Shown here one piece after another: positions 8,753-18,387 of a DNA stretch of 64,000 nt. How positions within the stretch are numbered: the stretch's first letter is position 1; every line of letters begins with the position of its first letter. Both the position numbers and the translations under genes were made by a program. The DNA comes from Deltaproteobacteria bacterium. GTDB taxonomy: Bacteria > Desulfobacterota > Desulfuromonadia > Desulfuromonadales > BM103. The notes beneath the pieces were generated by a model that worked only from the letters and a program-made list of their open reading frames with translations, made no database searches and was not told the origin of the DNA. The stretch lies in NCBI GenBank assembly GCA_024279915.1, contig JAJRRB010000088.1, forward strand, positions 1-64,000. Reading direction: 5' to 3'.

Positions 8753-11068
8753 ATGGCAGCTATAATTTCAGGTTATGACACAAAACAACGCCGCATCTCA
8801 ACCCAGGCTCTTCTGCAGAAGATTTATCGCTCGCTGGAACAGGGTGAGACGGAATTTGAAATCACGTCCTCCGGGCATCACAATATCGGTGGCCCGCTGT
8901 GGACCGAAGATGGTCGACCACTTAAATTCCGGGTTAAGAATCCCGGACAGCGCGTTGGTTCTTTCGGTCTGGAAGGCACGGAGATTGTTGTTGAAGGTTC
9001 CGCTCCTGCGGATGCCGGCTGGCTCAATTCCGGTGCCGAACTGACTATCCTCGGTGACGGTGGCGACACCACGGCACACTGTGCTGCGAGCGGTAAGATT
9101 TATATTGCTGGCCGCGTTGGCACCCGCTCCGGTTCACTGATGAAGCATGACCCGGCCTATGAAGTTCCGGAATTCTGGATTCTCAAGAACACCGGCTCCT
9201 TCTCCTTTGAGTTCATGGGCGGTGGTATTGGGGTCATCTGTGGCTACGGTCGTGAGGATTTGCCCTCGGTGCTCGGCGATCGCTCCTGCATGGGTATGGT
9301 CGGCGGCACTATCTATGTGCGTGGCCCGGTCGCTGGCCTCTCCGATGATGTCTGGGTGCTTGATCTCGACGATGCCGACAAGGCTTTCCTGAAAGAAAAC
9401 ATGCCGGTCTTCCTCGGTAAGGTCGGTCGGCCTCAGCTGGAAAAAGAACTGACCGACTTCACGCAATGGCAGAAGATTGTTGCCAAAACTTACGAAGAAC
9501 GTAATGTTCGCTCACGCATAACCATGCGCGAGTTTCGCAACCAGAAATGGGTTGCCGATGGCGGTATTTTTGCAGACGTGGTCAAGGATGACTACACTCA
9601 CGTCGCCGGATTGGTCAACGCCGGCGATGATCGCATCAAAATTCCGCACTGGCAGGACAAACGCTTCGGTGCTCCGTGTCAGGTCGCCTGCCCTTCAAAC
9701 ATTCCGACCCAGGATCGCATCAACCTGTTACGCCAGGGTAAATTCGATGAAGCCCTGGCCTTGGTGCTCAAATATTCACCGTTCCCGGCCAGCGTTTGTG
9801 GCGAAGTTTGCCCGAATCTCTGCATGGATGCCTGCAGTCGTCGCTATATCGATAAACCGGTCGCCATGAAAGAACTCGGTCGTCTGTCGCGCGATGTCGC
9901 TGCTCCTGAACTGAAAGCTGAGACCGGCAAACAGGTCGCTGTGATTGGTGGTGGCCCCGGTGGTCTGGCGGCGGCCTGGCAGTTGCGTCTGCTCGGTCAT
10001 GCCGTGACCGTTTACGAGGCCGATAAAGAGATCGGTGGTAAGTTGCGCCAGGTTATCCCGACTGATCGTCTACCTGCCGATTCACTTCAATCCGAGATCC
10101 AGCGCATCAAGGATGTCGGGATTACAGTCAAGAATAACACCAAGGTCGATGTTGGCTTGTTCACGACAATTCAGAAAGAAAGCGACGCAGTCGTTATCGC
10201 CTCTGGTGCCCATAATGCTGTTGTGATCCCCTTTCCTGGTCACGAACTGATGACGAAGGGACTCGATTTTCTCAAGGAAGTCAATGCGGGTAATAAACCG
10301 AAGGTCGGCAAACGCGTCATCGTCATCGGTGCCGGTAATGCTGGTATGGACGTCTGTCTCGGAGCATACGCCATGGGCGCGGAGAAAGTTCTGTGTATTG
10401 ATATCCAACGCCCGGCTGCTTACAAGCACGAGATCGACAGTGTTAAATCCCTCGGCGGTGAAATACGCTGGCCGGTTTTCACCGAGAAGGTCACTGCAGA
10501 GGGTCTTTTAACCAAGGATGGCGAACTGCTTGAAGCCGACGAGGTGATCATTGCCATTGGTGAGCGTCCTGACCTCTCTTACGTGCCACGCGCGTGGCTT
10601 ACCGACCGCGGTATGATGGACGTTGATGCCTGTAGCCAGGTGGTCAAGGCTCCCGGTGTCTTCTCCATCGGCGATACGGTCCAGCCTGGCCTGCTCACCC
10701 ACGCTATCGGCGCTGGTCAGGAAGCTGCTCTGCAAATTGATGATTACCTGGATGGCAAGGAATTGACGCCGATTATCAAGCCGGAGATGATTAACCAGAG
10801 CTGTCTTTCCAAAGAACTTTTCAAGCCACGTAACCGAGGTAAATTCTGTGTCACCGACGCCAAGGATGAGACGTTACGTTGTCTCTCCTGTGGTACCTGT
10901 CGCGACTGCACCATGTGTCTCGAAGCTTGTCCAGAAGGTGCAATCAGTCGCGTCGAGAAGGACGATGGTACTTTCGAGTACGTCTCTGATGATGATGTCT
11001 GTATTGGCTGTAGTGTCTGCGCGGGTATCTGCCCCTGTGGTGTCTGGGCCATGGAAATCACTGTATAG
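8753..11068 (+). CDS. gltD: Glutamate synthase GXGXG domain fused to NAD(P)H oxidoreductase (GltD) and C-terminal ferredoxin
   Basis: This 771-aa fusion has three parts. Residues 1-240 are the GXGXG beta-helix domain normally at the C-terminus of GltB (AGWLNSGAELTILGDGG region). Residues 305-690 are a GltD-type flavoprotein: the CQVACPSNIPTQ and CGEVCPNLCMDAC Fe-S region, an FAD motif VIGGGPGGLAAA, an NAD(P)H motif VIVIGAGNAGMDV and the C-terminal FAD motif GVFSIGDTVQ. Residues 700-771 form a two-cluster ferredoxin (CLSCGTCRDC and CIGCSVCAGIC). It would feed electrons from NAD(P)H or ferredoxin to the FMN subunit. It starts 37 bp after the previous stop and ends the operon before a hairpin terminator. 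Confidence 0.92.
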   Translation: MAAIISGYDTKQRRISTQALLQKIYRSLEQGETEFEITSSGHHNIGGPLWTEDGRPLKFRVKNPGQRVGSFGLEGTEIVVEGSAPADAGWLNSGAELTILGDGGDTTAHCAASGKIYIAGRVGTRSGSLMKHDPAYEVPEFWILKNTGSFSFEFMGGGIGVICGYGREDLPSVLGDRSCMGMVGGTIYVRGPVAGLSDDVWVLDLDDADKAFLKENMPVFLGKVGRPQLEKELTDFTQWQKIVAKTYEERNVRSRITMREFRNQKWVADGGIFADVVKDDYTHVAGLVNAGDDRIKIPHWQDKRFGAPCQVACPSNIPTQDRINLLRQGKFDEALALVLKYSPFPASVCGEVCPNLCMDACSRRYIDKPVAMKELGRLSRDVAAPELKAETGKQVAVIGGGPGGLAAAWQLRLLGHAVTVYEADKEIGGKLRQVIPTDRLPADSLQSEIQRIKDVGITVKNNTKVDVGLFTTIQKESDAVVIASGAHNAVVIPFPGHELMTKGLDFLKEVNAGNKPKVGKRVIVIGAGNAGMDVCLGAYAMGAEKVLCIDIQRPAAYKHEIDSVKSLGGEIRWPVFTEKVTAEGLLTKDGELLEADEVIIAIGERPDLSYVPRAWLTDRGMMDVDACSQVVKAPGVFSIGDTVQPGLLTHAIGAGQEAALQIDDYLDGKELTPIIKPEMINQSCLSKELFKPRNRGKFCVTDAKDETLRCLSCGTCRDCTMCLEACPEGAISRVEKDDGTFEYVSDDDVCIGCSVCAGICPCGVWAMEITV

Positions 11069-11115
11069 TAGACCTTCCCTGTTTTAAAGCTGTACCAAAT
11101 GAAAATCAAGACTGC

Positions 11116-11144
11116 GCGGAGCCATAATTGGCTTCGCCTTTTTT
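11116..11144 (+). terminator. Rho-independent terminator of the glutamate synthase operon
   Basis: Stem GCGGAGCC / GGCTTCGC (one G-T pair) with a six-base loop, followed by a run of six T. It lies 48 bp after the last stop of the operon. Confidence 0.85.
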
Positions 11145-11244
11145 GTATAAACGCCTCACTCTACCTCTAACCAACCACAAATTACATCGAGTTCCCCCTG
11201 TCACATTAGCACTGACAGTACGAATTCAGTGTGTTGAAATTAAG

Positions 11245-11283
11245 AAGCGCCAGCAGACGATAAACTGTCCGATGGCGCTTTTT
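11245..11283 (+). terminator. Second hairpin with T-tract, no gene before it
   Basis: AAGCGCCA...TGGCGCTT followed by TTT, with a 20-base loop. It sits about 100 bp beyond the operon terminator with no recognisable gene between. It could be a backup terminator or the 3' end of a short non-coding transcript from 11145-11245. The rest of 11145-11404 shows nothing else I can support. Confidence 0.55.
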
Positions 11284-11404
11284 CGAAAGTCACCAGCCAT
11301 GAGAATTCGTCTATTTTGTTGCTTGTTGCTCTTGTCGCTTTGCTCTCGTTTGCTATGGTTACAATATAAGAGCGGTGTAGTTCCTTCGGGGAGGCTGTTA
11401 CGTT

Positions 11405-11992
11405 ATGAAATGTGTCCTTATAATCTCTTTGCTGCTTCTGTATGCCCTTCCATGTTCGGCAGAAATCCGGACTCTCGAGAATAAGCCGTTATACGCCTTA
11501 AGCATCTACGGCGGCCAGATGACCGATAATAGTATTGATGATTTCTCCGATAGTTTTTGGGGCCTTGATTTTGAAGATTCCTACCTGGTCGCTCTTGCTT
11601 TGGCGAGACGCATCGGTACCTATGACGAACTGGCCAGTTTTGAAGTCGAAGGGCAAGTCGTCAAGCATTTTGAACAGCAGGACCACTGGGAATTCAATGC
11701 GTTGCTGATCGCGCGTTGGGAGGCATTTGGGTGGGACCGATATCTGGATACCAGTCTTGCTTTCGGATCGGGCCCCTCTTACGCGACAAATGTCCCCGAA
11801 ATAGAAGTGCAAAGAAGCGGTGATTCCGAACATCTGCAGGTTTATCTGCTCGTGGAGCTGGAACTCGTATTGCCCTCTCATCCCAATATTGCATTTATTA
11901 CCCGCATACACCATCGCTCAAACGCTTTTGGTACAGTCGCCGAAGATGGTATTTCCAATGCCCTTGGCTTGGGTTTGAAATTCAAGTTCTGA
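11405..11992 (+). CDS. PagL-like outer-membrane lipid A deacylase / acyloxyacyl hydrolase family protein
   Basis: This 195-aa protein has an 18-residue signal peptide (cut near PCSA) and a short beta barrel ending in Phe, the usual C-terminal signature for outer-membrane insertion. Near the end, HHRSNAFG (residues 169-176) and SNALGLGLKFKF resemble the PagL family, in which His and Ser two residues apart (here H170 and S172) are catalytic. PagL removes the 3-O-acyl chain of lipid A from the outer leaflet. Length is close to the family's norm. The gene stands alone between terminators. Its substrate is inferred from the motif only. Confidence 0.72.
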   Translation: MKCVLIISLLLLYALPCSAEIRTLENKPLYALSIYGGQMTDNSIDDFSDSFWGLDFEDSYLVALALARRIGTYDELASFEVEGQVVKHFEQQDHWEFNALLIARWEAFGWDRYLDTSLAFGSGPSYATNVPEIEVQRSGDSEHLQVYLLVELELVLPSHPNIAFITRIHHRSNAFGTVAEDGISNALGLGLKFKF

Positions 11993-12060
11993 AAACCATT
12001 CAGCTTAAGGTGCCGGACAGATTTGTTCTGTTTTGAAAAATATTTAAAGCCCTGAATGAC

Positions 12061-12097
12061 AAAACGCCGCCGGGCTGTTATTGCCCCGCGGCGTTTT
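12061..12097. terminator. Bidirectional terminator between the PagL-like gene and isocitrate lyase
   Basis: AAAACGCCGC...GCGGCGTTTT forms a very stable G+C-rich stem flanked by A and T runs, so it can terminate from both sides. The two flanking genes converge on it. Confidence 0.9.
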
Positions 12098-12120
12098 GCG
12101 ATTTATTAAGCTAAGCTGGC

Positions 12121-14376
12121 TCAGCTTTTTGCGATGAGTTTGGTGAGCTCTTCACTTTCAGGCTTAACTAATTCCTTGACGCGTTCGGAGTTGACACGTG
12201 CCACAATGATCTGACCGACCTCGGTCTGGATGTCCTCGTAGAGGCCCAGACCGAGCATGCCTTTGGCCTGGCGCTGATTATCCTCGGTGGGCGTCACGTA
12301 ATGCACCGTATCGACCTTGTAACGGTGGATCAGGAAAAGAGAGATCAGGGTCATCAGGCGTTTCTGGCGGAAATCCTCATTGAAAGTATTCTGATCGCGG
12401 ATCGACAGCATGTTGCGATCGCGACGATCCTGCAAGGTGGCGAAGATGATGTTGGCCATCTTGTTGTTGTTTTCGTCAATGAGGGTCAACTCCAGCAGTT
12501 CCGAACCGGAGACGTGCGGTTTGAGAACGACTCTCAATTTTGCGTCCAATTTGTAGTGGCCGGTCCAGAGTGTGAGCCAGTCAGCAAGACGCTTCGGTGG
12601 AACTTCGGTCTCGATCAGGTGTTGGAACTGGGTGGAGCCTTTGCCCATCGCCTTGGTGGTGGCGGTGCCACCGGAAGCGGCCATCAGACCAGCATCGGAG
12701 CGTGGACCGCCGACGTAGCTTTGCGGAGTTTTGAAAGGGGAATCGATCAGGCGCAGCTTGCGTTGCAGACGGGCCAAAGCGAGCATGCCGTCTTCCTTGA
12801 GGGCGGTGGCGAATTCTTCGCCCGCCAGTCCATCCACCTGGTGACCGCCGTAGGTGATGAAGTTGAAGACGAAGCCCAGCTTACCCAGCTCGGCAGGGAA
12901 CTGGCGCATCTCATCTTCGCTCATGCCGGTGCTATCCCAGTTGAAAGAGGGTGACAGGTTATAGGCGAGCATCTTGTTGGGGTAAACAGCGTGGATGGCC
13001 TCGGCAAAGATCTTGGCATCGGGCAGATCTGCCGTTTTGGTCTCCATCCAGATGATATCGGCAAAGGGAGCCACGGCGAGAGATTTGGCGATGGCGTAGG
13101 GGATGCCGCCTCTGACCTGATAATAGCCCTCGGGGGTGCGGGCGATATCGCAGTTCCAGATAATGCTGAAGCCCATGGCGCGAGCTTGCTCGCGTGCTTC
13201 GACGAAGGACGAGTTCTCAACAAAGGTATGCCATTTCTCTATGGTCATCGGTAATTCCGTGCCTTCGTCGATGTGGAAAGACATGACATCGGCAACCGCT
13301 TCTCCGTAAGTTTTCAGGCTGGCTTCCATCTGCCACAATTCCAGCAGTCGAGTGGCCGTGTGATCAAGAGCAGCATTGATGTCGGCGGTGCTCCGGCTCG
13401 GCATGGTTTTGATTGCCGCATCGATTTCTGCCGACAAGCCGGTTCTGTCGAGCCACTTGTCGGCCTCGGCATAGACCGCATCCGTGATACGGTACATCAG
13501 GTGGCCGTTGATCTCGGTAACGCCCTTGCTGTTGAACTGGCGCATGATCGCCAGAAAGGATGTCTTGTAATTGGGGATATTGGTGTTGGTGGCTCCCAGG
13601 ATGAAGTGGTGGTCGCGTTCGTCCCCGCGGCCGTCCAGGAAGGTGGCCGCTTCCGCGTCGGTGCGTGCGACGATGATTCCCGGCACTCTCATGATGTCGA
13701 GTTGCAACCGGGCGGCGTTGAGGCGTTTGACCTGCTCGTCCACTGGCACCAACACCTTACCCGCTTGATGACCGCACTTCTTGACGCCCGGCTTCTGATC
13801 TTCAATATGATAGCCCGCTACGCCTACTTCAACGAAGCGCCGGATCAGGTTGCGCACGTGGGCGTCGCCGCCATGACCCGTGTCGGCGTCGGCAATGATA
13901 AATGGCCGGTAGTCGATCTCAGGGGTTTGCGCGCGTTCTTCCTCACTCATGCGCAAGCGCAGGCAATATTGATTGCGATCCGCAGCCAACAACGCCCTGA
14001 CCAGCGGAGCGGCCTCGTCAGGCACCTGGCTCAAGGGATAACTGGCCAGATCGGGACCAGGATCCTCGTTGCCAGAACCTTTGGACGAGGTGGCCCAGCC
14101 ACCCAGATAGATTCCCTCGATACCAACCCGCTTGATGGCGACGGCCTGGCTGGGAGAGTAGGGGCCGAAGGTGGTGATTGATTTGCCTTCTGAGAACATC
14201 TCGTGCAGACGATCGTAGAAGGCCGTAGCGGCGTCTCGGGCGATGGTGTAATCAACCGGGATGGTGCCGCGTTGCTCAACAACTTGGTCAGCCGTATAGA
14301 GTCTCAGAATATCTTTAAAACGAGGGCTGGCGAACCAGTCGCGGGTTAATTTGACCTCTTCGGTGAATGTACTCAT
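12121..14376 (-). CDS. aceA: Isocitrate lyase, long Icl2/AceA2-type
   Basis: At 751 aa this is far longer than the usual 430-550-aa isocitrate lyase and matches the length of the mycobacterial Icl2 (AceA2) group. The active-site signature KKCGH lies near residue 200, after the metal-binding region [10 protein letters not shown]. The C-terminal extension (about residues 600-751) corresponds to the domain reported in Icl2 to bind acetyl-CoA or propionyl-CoA. It splits isocitrate into succinate and glyoxylate. Its ATG overlaps the stop of malate synthase by 4 bp (ATGA), so the complete glyoxylate shunt is one translationally coupled unit. Confidence 0.93.
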   Translation of the reverse strand: MSTFTEEVKLTRDWFASPRFKDILRLYTADQVVEQRGTIPVDYTIARDAATAFYDRLHEMFSEGKSITTFGPYSPSQAVAIKRVGIEGIYLGGWATSSKGSGNEDPGPDLASYPLSQVPDEAAPLVRALLAADRNQYCLRLRMSEEERAQTPEIDYRPFIIADADTGHGGDAHVRNLIRRFVEVGVAGYHIEDQKPGVKKCGHQAGKVLVPVDEQVKRLNAARLQLDIMRVPGIIVARTDAEAATFLDGRGDERDHHFILGATNTNIPNYKTSFLAIMRQFNSKGVTEINGHLMYRITDAVYAEADKWLDRTGLSAEIDAAIKTMPSRSTADINAALDHTATRLLELWQMEASLKTYGEAVADVMSFHIDEGTELPMTIEKWHTFVENSSFVEAREQARAMGFSIIWNCDIARTPEGYYQVRGGIPYAIAKSLAVAPFADIIWMETKTADLPDAKIFAEAIHAVYPNKMLAYNLSPSFNWDSTGMSEDEMRQFPAELGKLGFVFNFITYGGHQVDGLAGEEFATALKEDGMLALARLQRKLRLIDSPFKTPQSYVGGPRSDAGLMAASGGTATTKAMGKGSTQFQHLIETEVPPKRLADWLTLWTGHYKLDAKLRVVLKPHVSGSELLELTLIDENNNKMANIIFATLQDRRDRNMLSIRDQNTFNEDFRQKRLMTLISLFLIHRYKVDTVHYVTPTEDNQRQAKGMLGLGLYEDIQTEVGQIIVARVNSERVKELVKPESEELTKLIAKS

Positions 14377-16292
14377 GATTCCCTCCCGGCTGGTAAAGTG
14401 TCCAGATTCTCGGTGATGCGTATACCCTTACTCTTGAAGGCCTCTGTGTACTTGCTGATACGTTCTTTAGCCACAGCCAAGTCATGGTTATTGAGATTGA
14501 TGTTGAGCAGGTCGATGAACCAGGGGGCCTTGACCGGGTCGAGAACATAGGTTTCGACAATGGCTCGGGCAATTGGCAGTGTAGTGGCCTTGGAATTATC
14601 GTGTACGTCTCGGTTTCCGGCGGCCAGCAGTTTGGCGTATTCCTCTTCGAGCAGTCGGGCGAAGATCTCTACGCTGAAGACATCGCCGGCTTTTAAACCG
14701 CTCTCGGTATCATCTTCAGTAAGGGCGGCACCCTTGTGGATCCATTCCCAGAGAATACTCAGGCGGATCTCACCTGTGGCCATATCTTCCATCAGGTAGA
14801 GAATGTCATCATTACCGAAGAAGTCTGCCGGCTTGAGTGCTGCTGCCTGCATCCCCTGACCGAAAGCGTTACCGTATTGTAAAGCCACACTCAGCAGATT
14901 ACGTGCACCGCGCACTGTGCGAGGAGCAGGTTCAAGCAGCGTCAGACCCGCGGCATCATCAGCAGTATAAGTAAGAGGAGGGAAATCACGGCCACTTTGG
15001 TTGGCTTCGCCGACTTCTTCCCAGACTGGACGGAGAATGTGCGCCATCTTCCAGTGGGCGATCCATTTGCCGCTGGCACCTTCCTGCTGCTCACGAACTG
15101 CACCGGCTTTGGCTTTCTTCATGCTGGCGGCAACGCCTTCTTTCGAGCCAACCGGGATGTTTGGTTCCATGCCACCTTGCCACAAAGCGTAGTTGCCATT
15201 AGCGTCAGGGGTATTGACGGCGCGGCGCACGCGATCTTCGTAATTGCGCATGTAGCCGTAGGTCATGACGATTGATTCGATGTTGGGATTGACGAAATCG
15301 GCATCCCAGCAGTTGGCATCGGAGACGCTGTTGATGTAGTCCCAGCGGCCGGTGTTAAAACCGACGAAATGCAGCCCCAGGGCAGCACGGATTTCCATCA
15401 ACTGAAAGGTTTGCTCAAGCTGTTCCACCAGCACGTAAACTTTAATAGTACCTTCATCAAGACCGAGATGTCCTTCAAGGGAAGTCATCATCCGGTTCCA
15501 GAACCCGGCCTCTTCGGCGGTCTGGATTTTCGGCAGATAGAGGACGATGGAGGAACCGGCATCGAGCAGAGCGTTGTGGTTGTTAACCACATAAAGAGTC
15601 ATGTCGACGATTGAAGCGGAAAGTGATTCGCCATTCAGACGAATGTGGCGGTCATCAAGATGCAGGCCGCGGGCGCGGAAAATCTTGGTGGTAAAGTCAA
15701 GCTGGGTGCGCCAGTCACTGATAATCTCGTGACCGAAGAATTCCTGTGCCCAGGCGTTCATCTCTACGGAGATCGCTTCAGCGACTTCTAAGAAGAGTGG
15801 ATCGCGAGCGATGGCAAGTTTGAGGCTGACTTGATTATCCAGTGACATGGTGGTGATCTGACCAAGAGCATCCTCGCCGTCGAACATCCAGCCATCAGCT
15901 CCGGAGAGGAGGGCATAGGCGACATTGCGCAGGTTTGCCTTGATCGGAGAATTAGGCTTAGCGGCGGGGCCGGTGCCCTGCAGCCACTGGCGTTGCAGAT
16001 CGTGAGGAATGACTGCGCCGACAAACTTGCCATCGCGGGCATCCTGAACCTTGATTCCGGTTCCTTTGATCTCAGAGTTTGGATCAAGAAAGGTAATTGG
16101 GGTGCGTGACTCGATGCGTGCTGCGCGGCGTTGGGAGCGCTCATTCATCAGGCGTTTCTGCTCGGCACTGTGTTGGGCCACGAAAGAGAGTGCTACGAGT
16201 GCTTCGTGGGTGTATATGGCTGAATACTGTTCGGCGAGGTTGTCCCGGATCTGCAGATTCACGCCTTCATTGGTCGTTGCTGTCGTGCTCAT
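14373..16292 (-). CDS. aceB: Malate synthase (type A-like)
   Basis: This 639-aa enzyme condenses glyoxylate with acetyl-CoA to give malate. Family features are visible: the strand-loop [16 protein letters not shown] near residue 255, the FNTGRWDYI segment near 315 that corresponds to the GLNCGRWDYI motif of malate synthase A, and a glutamate-rich metal site region MEIRAALG. It is about 100 aa longer than typical enterobacterial AceB and shorter than malate synthase G. It is the first gene of the operon and overlaps isocitrate lyase by 4 bp. A good ribosome site (GGAGGGAAG) precedes the ATG on the minus strand. Confidence 0.92.
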   Translation of the reverse strand: MSTTATTNEGVNLQIRDNLAEQYSAIYTHEALVALSFVAQHSAEQKRLMNERSQRRAARIESRTPITFLDPNSEIKGTGIKVQDARDGKFVGAVIPHDLQRQWLQGTGPAAKPNSPIKANLRNVAYALLSGADGWMFDGEDALGQITTMSLDNQVSLKLAIARDPLFLEVAEAISVEMNAWAQEFFGHEIISDWRTQLDFTTKIFRARGLHLDDRHIRLNGESLSASIVDMTLYVVNNHNALLDAGSSIVLYLPKIQTAEEAGFWNRMMTSLEGHLGLDEGTIKVYVLVEQLEQTFQLMEIRAALGLHFVGFNTGRWDYINSVSDANCWDADFVNPNIESIVMTYGYMRNYEDRVRRAVNTPDANGNYALWQGGMEPNIPVGSKEGVAASMKKAKAGAVREQQEGASGKWIAHWKMAHILRPVWEEVGEANQSGRDFPPLTYTADDAAGLTLLEPAPRTVRGARNLLSVALQYGNAFGQGMQAAALKPADFFGNDDILYLMEDMATGEIRLSILWEWIHKGAALTEDDTESGLKAGDVFSVEIFARLLEEEYAKLLAAGNRDVHDNSKATTLPIARAIVETYVLDPVKAPWFIDLLNINLNNHDLAVAKERISKYTEAFKSKGIRITENLDTLPAGRES

Positions 16293-16616
16293 CGGTTCTT
16301 CCCTCCTGTGCGGTGAAAATTATTCACCGAGTGTTTATCTGTTAGAGGCTAATTGTAACCATTTTAGTCAGTTAATATTTTTTTACCTTTTAGGTCAATA
16401 TTTTTTTGCTGTATGTAAACTTTTTTGAGAGTCAATGATTCGCGATCATCCTTTTCTTGACTGATATGATGTGAATTACTGTCTTTCAGGATATCGTAAA
16501 TTATTGAAGAAGAAAGGGGAGGGGCGTCTGTTCGACAAAAAAACAAGGCTCTGTTCGCGTTCTGTGTTGATGAAGGGGCACGTGTAAAATATTCGGTCAA
16601 AGTGATGTTTTTTGTT
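16293..16616. other. A+T-rich intergenic leader of the malate synthase operon
   Basis: These 324 bases contain no convincing gene. Sequence near 16310-16490 is strongly A+T-rich and probably carries the operon promoter reading leftward, but I could not fix a -35/-10 pair. A short minus-strand frame at 16364-16600 has no family resemblance or codon character and is disregarded. Confidence 0.5.
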
Positions 16617-16720
16617 GTGTGTCAGTGGCAGGGTTTCTAGGGATTGCCCACATCAGCCGATTTTGACCACCTCAAACGTCCTGGAACAACTTTTACGACA
16701 CTGCCGTTTTTGACCTACTC
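16617..16720. mobile_element. Degenerate insertion-sequence end (IS21-like), copy A
   Basis: Starts GTGTGTCAGTGGCAGGG and contains two TTTTGACC words plus a decayed third, like the multiple terminal repeats at IS21-family ends. A diverged copy in the same orientation lies at 19201-19292. No istA or istB coding sequence remains. The family name is inferred from the repeat style, not from a match I could compute. Confidence 0.5.
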
Positions 16721-16737
16721 ACTTCATCGCTTAATAG

Positions 16738-17010
16738 GACGCTTGCTCCCCCGTTTCGAAAGATGCCAAAGAAGATCTGGCACAACCAGTCAATTGTGAG
16801 GCCGCCCCTGCAGACCTGCGTGCCCTTGAGTCTGAAAAAGCTCACGTAGGCAAGCAGATCGCTCCAGGCGTCACTGCCATTGTTCCTGTCAGCCTGGTTG
16901 TTAATATCGCTACCGGCACGGAAAAAGAGCACTTCCAGGTGGCAACTGGGAAATACAACGATATGATTGATGACAAAATGGCCGAGATCAAAATGACCTG
17001 CGGCTTATGA
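16738..17010 (+). pseudogene. 5'-truncated lipoprotein gene fused to an IS scar
   Basis: An open frame of 90 codons runs from just after a TAG at 16735 to the TGA at 17008. It has no usable start codon in its first third. It begins DACSPVSKDAKEDL and ends AEIKMTCGL. An Ala-Cys-Ser at the very start looks like the residue after a lipobox. The downstream part (ALESEKAHVGKQ, an IVPVSLVVNI hydrophobic segment, then KYNDMIDDKMAEIK) has the regular composition of a real protein. The likely history is a small envelope lipoprotein whose signal peptide was removed when the element at 16617-16720 inserted or recombined. The family function is unknown. It ends 58 bp before the metallohydrolase gene and may once have been co-transcribed with it. 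Confidence 0.65.
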
Positions 17011-17068
17011 GTAATTCCGACCAACCTTTTGGTTCCAAACATCCAACCTTGTGTCCGGAGGCAAAAAG

Positions 17069-18292
17069 ATGACGTCCACAATTAAGATTGCAAGTATTCT
17101 GTCATGTCTGTTTCTGTTGACCGTTACATCAGCCATCAGTGTATTTGCTGCTGGAGGCATTGTGAAATCGCCGACAGGCACTGCACCGGATAGGTATGTT
17201 TACTATCCTGGAACAGAAGAGCTGAAGAAGGATGAAATCCGGCTTATTGCCTGTGGAACCGGCCTGCCGGCTGCCCGGCGTGACCAGGCTGCCACCTGTT
17301 TCCTGGCCGAAGTCGGAAATGGCGATAAGTTTCTGTTCGATATCGGTACCGGCTCCATGCCCAATGTGGCAGCCCTAATGATTCCATACGACTTTCTCGA
17401 TAAAGTATTCCTCACCCATCTTCATACTGATCACTGGGGTGATCTGTCAACTTTATGGGCTGGGGGCTGGACTGCAGGACGTACCGGACCGTTAAAAATA
17501 TGGGGACCCTCAGGGGCAACCAAGGAAATGGGAACGGCGTATGCGGTGGACCACTTCTTGAAGGCCTATAACTGGGATGCTGCAACAAGAAATTTTGTTC
17601 TCAGTCCCAAACCTGGTGAAATTACCGTCAAGGAGTTTGACTATAAGGCTGTGAATGCGGTGGTGTATCAAGAAAATGGCGTTACGATCAGAAGCTTTCC
17701 TGCAATCCATGCGGGTGACGGTCCTGTGAGTTTTGTCCTTGAGTATGCTGGCCTCAAGGTCGTAATTGGTGGAGATACCTTCCCGAATAAATGGTTTATC
17801 AAATATGCTGCCAATGCTGACCTTGCTATTCATGAGACTTTTTTGACTCCACCAGATTTAGTTAAATTTTATGGTCAGTCCCCAGGTCAGGCTCTGTTAG
17901 TCGGCACTGGGATACATACCTCGCCACAGGCTTTTGGCAAGGTAATGAGCACGATAAAACCCCGCCATGCAGTTGGTTACCACTTTTTTAATGAGCAGAG
18001 CACCCATGACGATATATTAGTAGGTGTCAAGGAAACGTATAGCGGCCCGCTGTCTCTTGCCGTTGACAATATGGTCTGGAACATTTCGAAAGAAGCGATC
18101 GTCGAACGAATGGTTGTTTCTCCTGATCAGGCATGGGCCGTGGCTGGTCCGAACAAACCACCGAAGCCGCCGGCAAAAGGGACAGTTCCTGATCCAATAA
18201 CTGATTTCATTAAAGCGGGTCGATGGGAACCTGCTGAAGCGGCACAGGCAGAGATGGTCAAGGAGTTCAAGAAGAAGTACAAGTTGAAGTAA
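17069..18292 (+). CDS. Secreted metallo-beta-lactamase-fold hydrolase, paralogue 1
   Basis: The ATG at 17069 follows CCGGAGG with proper spacing and gives 407 aa. A GTG 18 bp upstream is a poorer start. Residues 1-28 are a signal peptide, so the enzyme works in the periplasm or outside. The zinc-binding HxHxDH motif is HLHTDH at about residues 117-122. Further ligands probably include the His of PAIHAGD and the Asp of VIGGDTFPN. The architecture is RNase Z/arylsulfatase-like. Public pipelines may name relatives after the guanitoxin enzyme GntH, which I would not transfer. It is about half identical to the second copy at 20106-21311, and a hairpin separates it from the barrel gene downstream. 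The substrate is unknown. Confidence 0.85.
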   Translation: MTSTIKIASILSCLFLLTVTSAISVFAAGGIVKSPTGTAPDRYVYYPGTEELKKDEIRLIACGTGLPAARRDQAATCFLAEVGNGDKFLFDIGTGSMPNVAALMIPYDFLDKVFLTHLHTDHWGDLSTLWAGGWTAGRTGPLKIWGPSGATKEMGTAYAVDHFLKAYNWDAATRNFVLSPKPGEITVKEFDYKAVNAVVYQENGVTIRSFPAIHAGDGPVSFVLEYAGLKVVIGGDTFPNKWFIKYAANADLAIHETFLTPPDLVKFYGQSPGQALLVGTGIHTSPQAFGKVMSTIKPRHAVGYHFFNEQSTHDDILVGVKETYSGPLSLAVDNMVWNISKEAIVERMVVSPDQAWAVAGPNKPPKPPAKGTVPDPITDFIKAGRWEPAEAAQAEMVKEFKKKYKLK

Positions 18293-18330
18293 GCTGCAAC
18301 AGCATTGAGTCTCCTGAATTTTTGAGGGAT

Positions 18331-18358
18331 GCCGACAGTGTCATTTGGCACTGTCGGC
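18331..18358 (+). promoter_or_regulatory. Perfect 10-bp stem-loop without T-tract
   Basis: GCCGACAGTG / CACTGTCGGC with an 8-base loop, followed by CATAACC rather than T residues. It lies between the hydrolase and barrel genes, so it may trim or stabilise the transcript and set their ratio rather than terminate. Confidence 0.6.
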
Positions 18359-18387
18359 CATAACCAGGCACTAGAACGGAGGAAGAA

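Noticed and set aside
11128..11484. 118-codon plus-strand frame before the PagL-like gene
   Set aside because: It spans two terminator hairpins, overlaps the PagL-like start and has no coding character.
12301..14181. Long plus-strand frames within isocitrate lyase
   Set aside because: High G+C third positions of the real gene produce open frames on the opposite strand; there is no family resemblance.
16364..16600. 78-codon minus-strand frame upstream of malate synthase
   Set aside because: Low-complexity A+T-rich sequence in the promoter region with no family resemblance.
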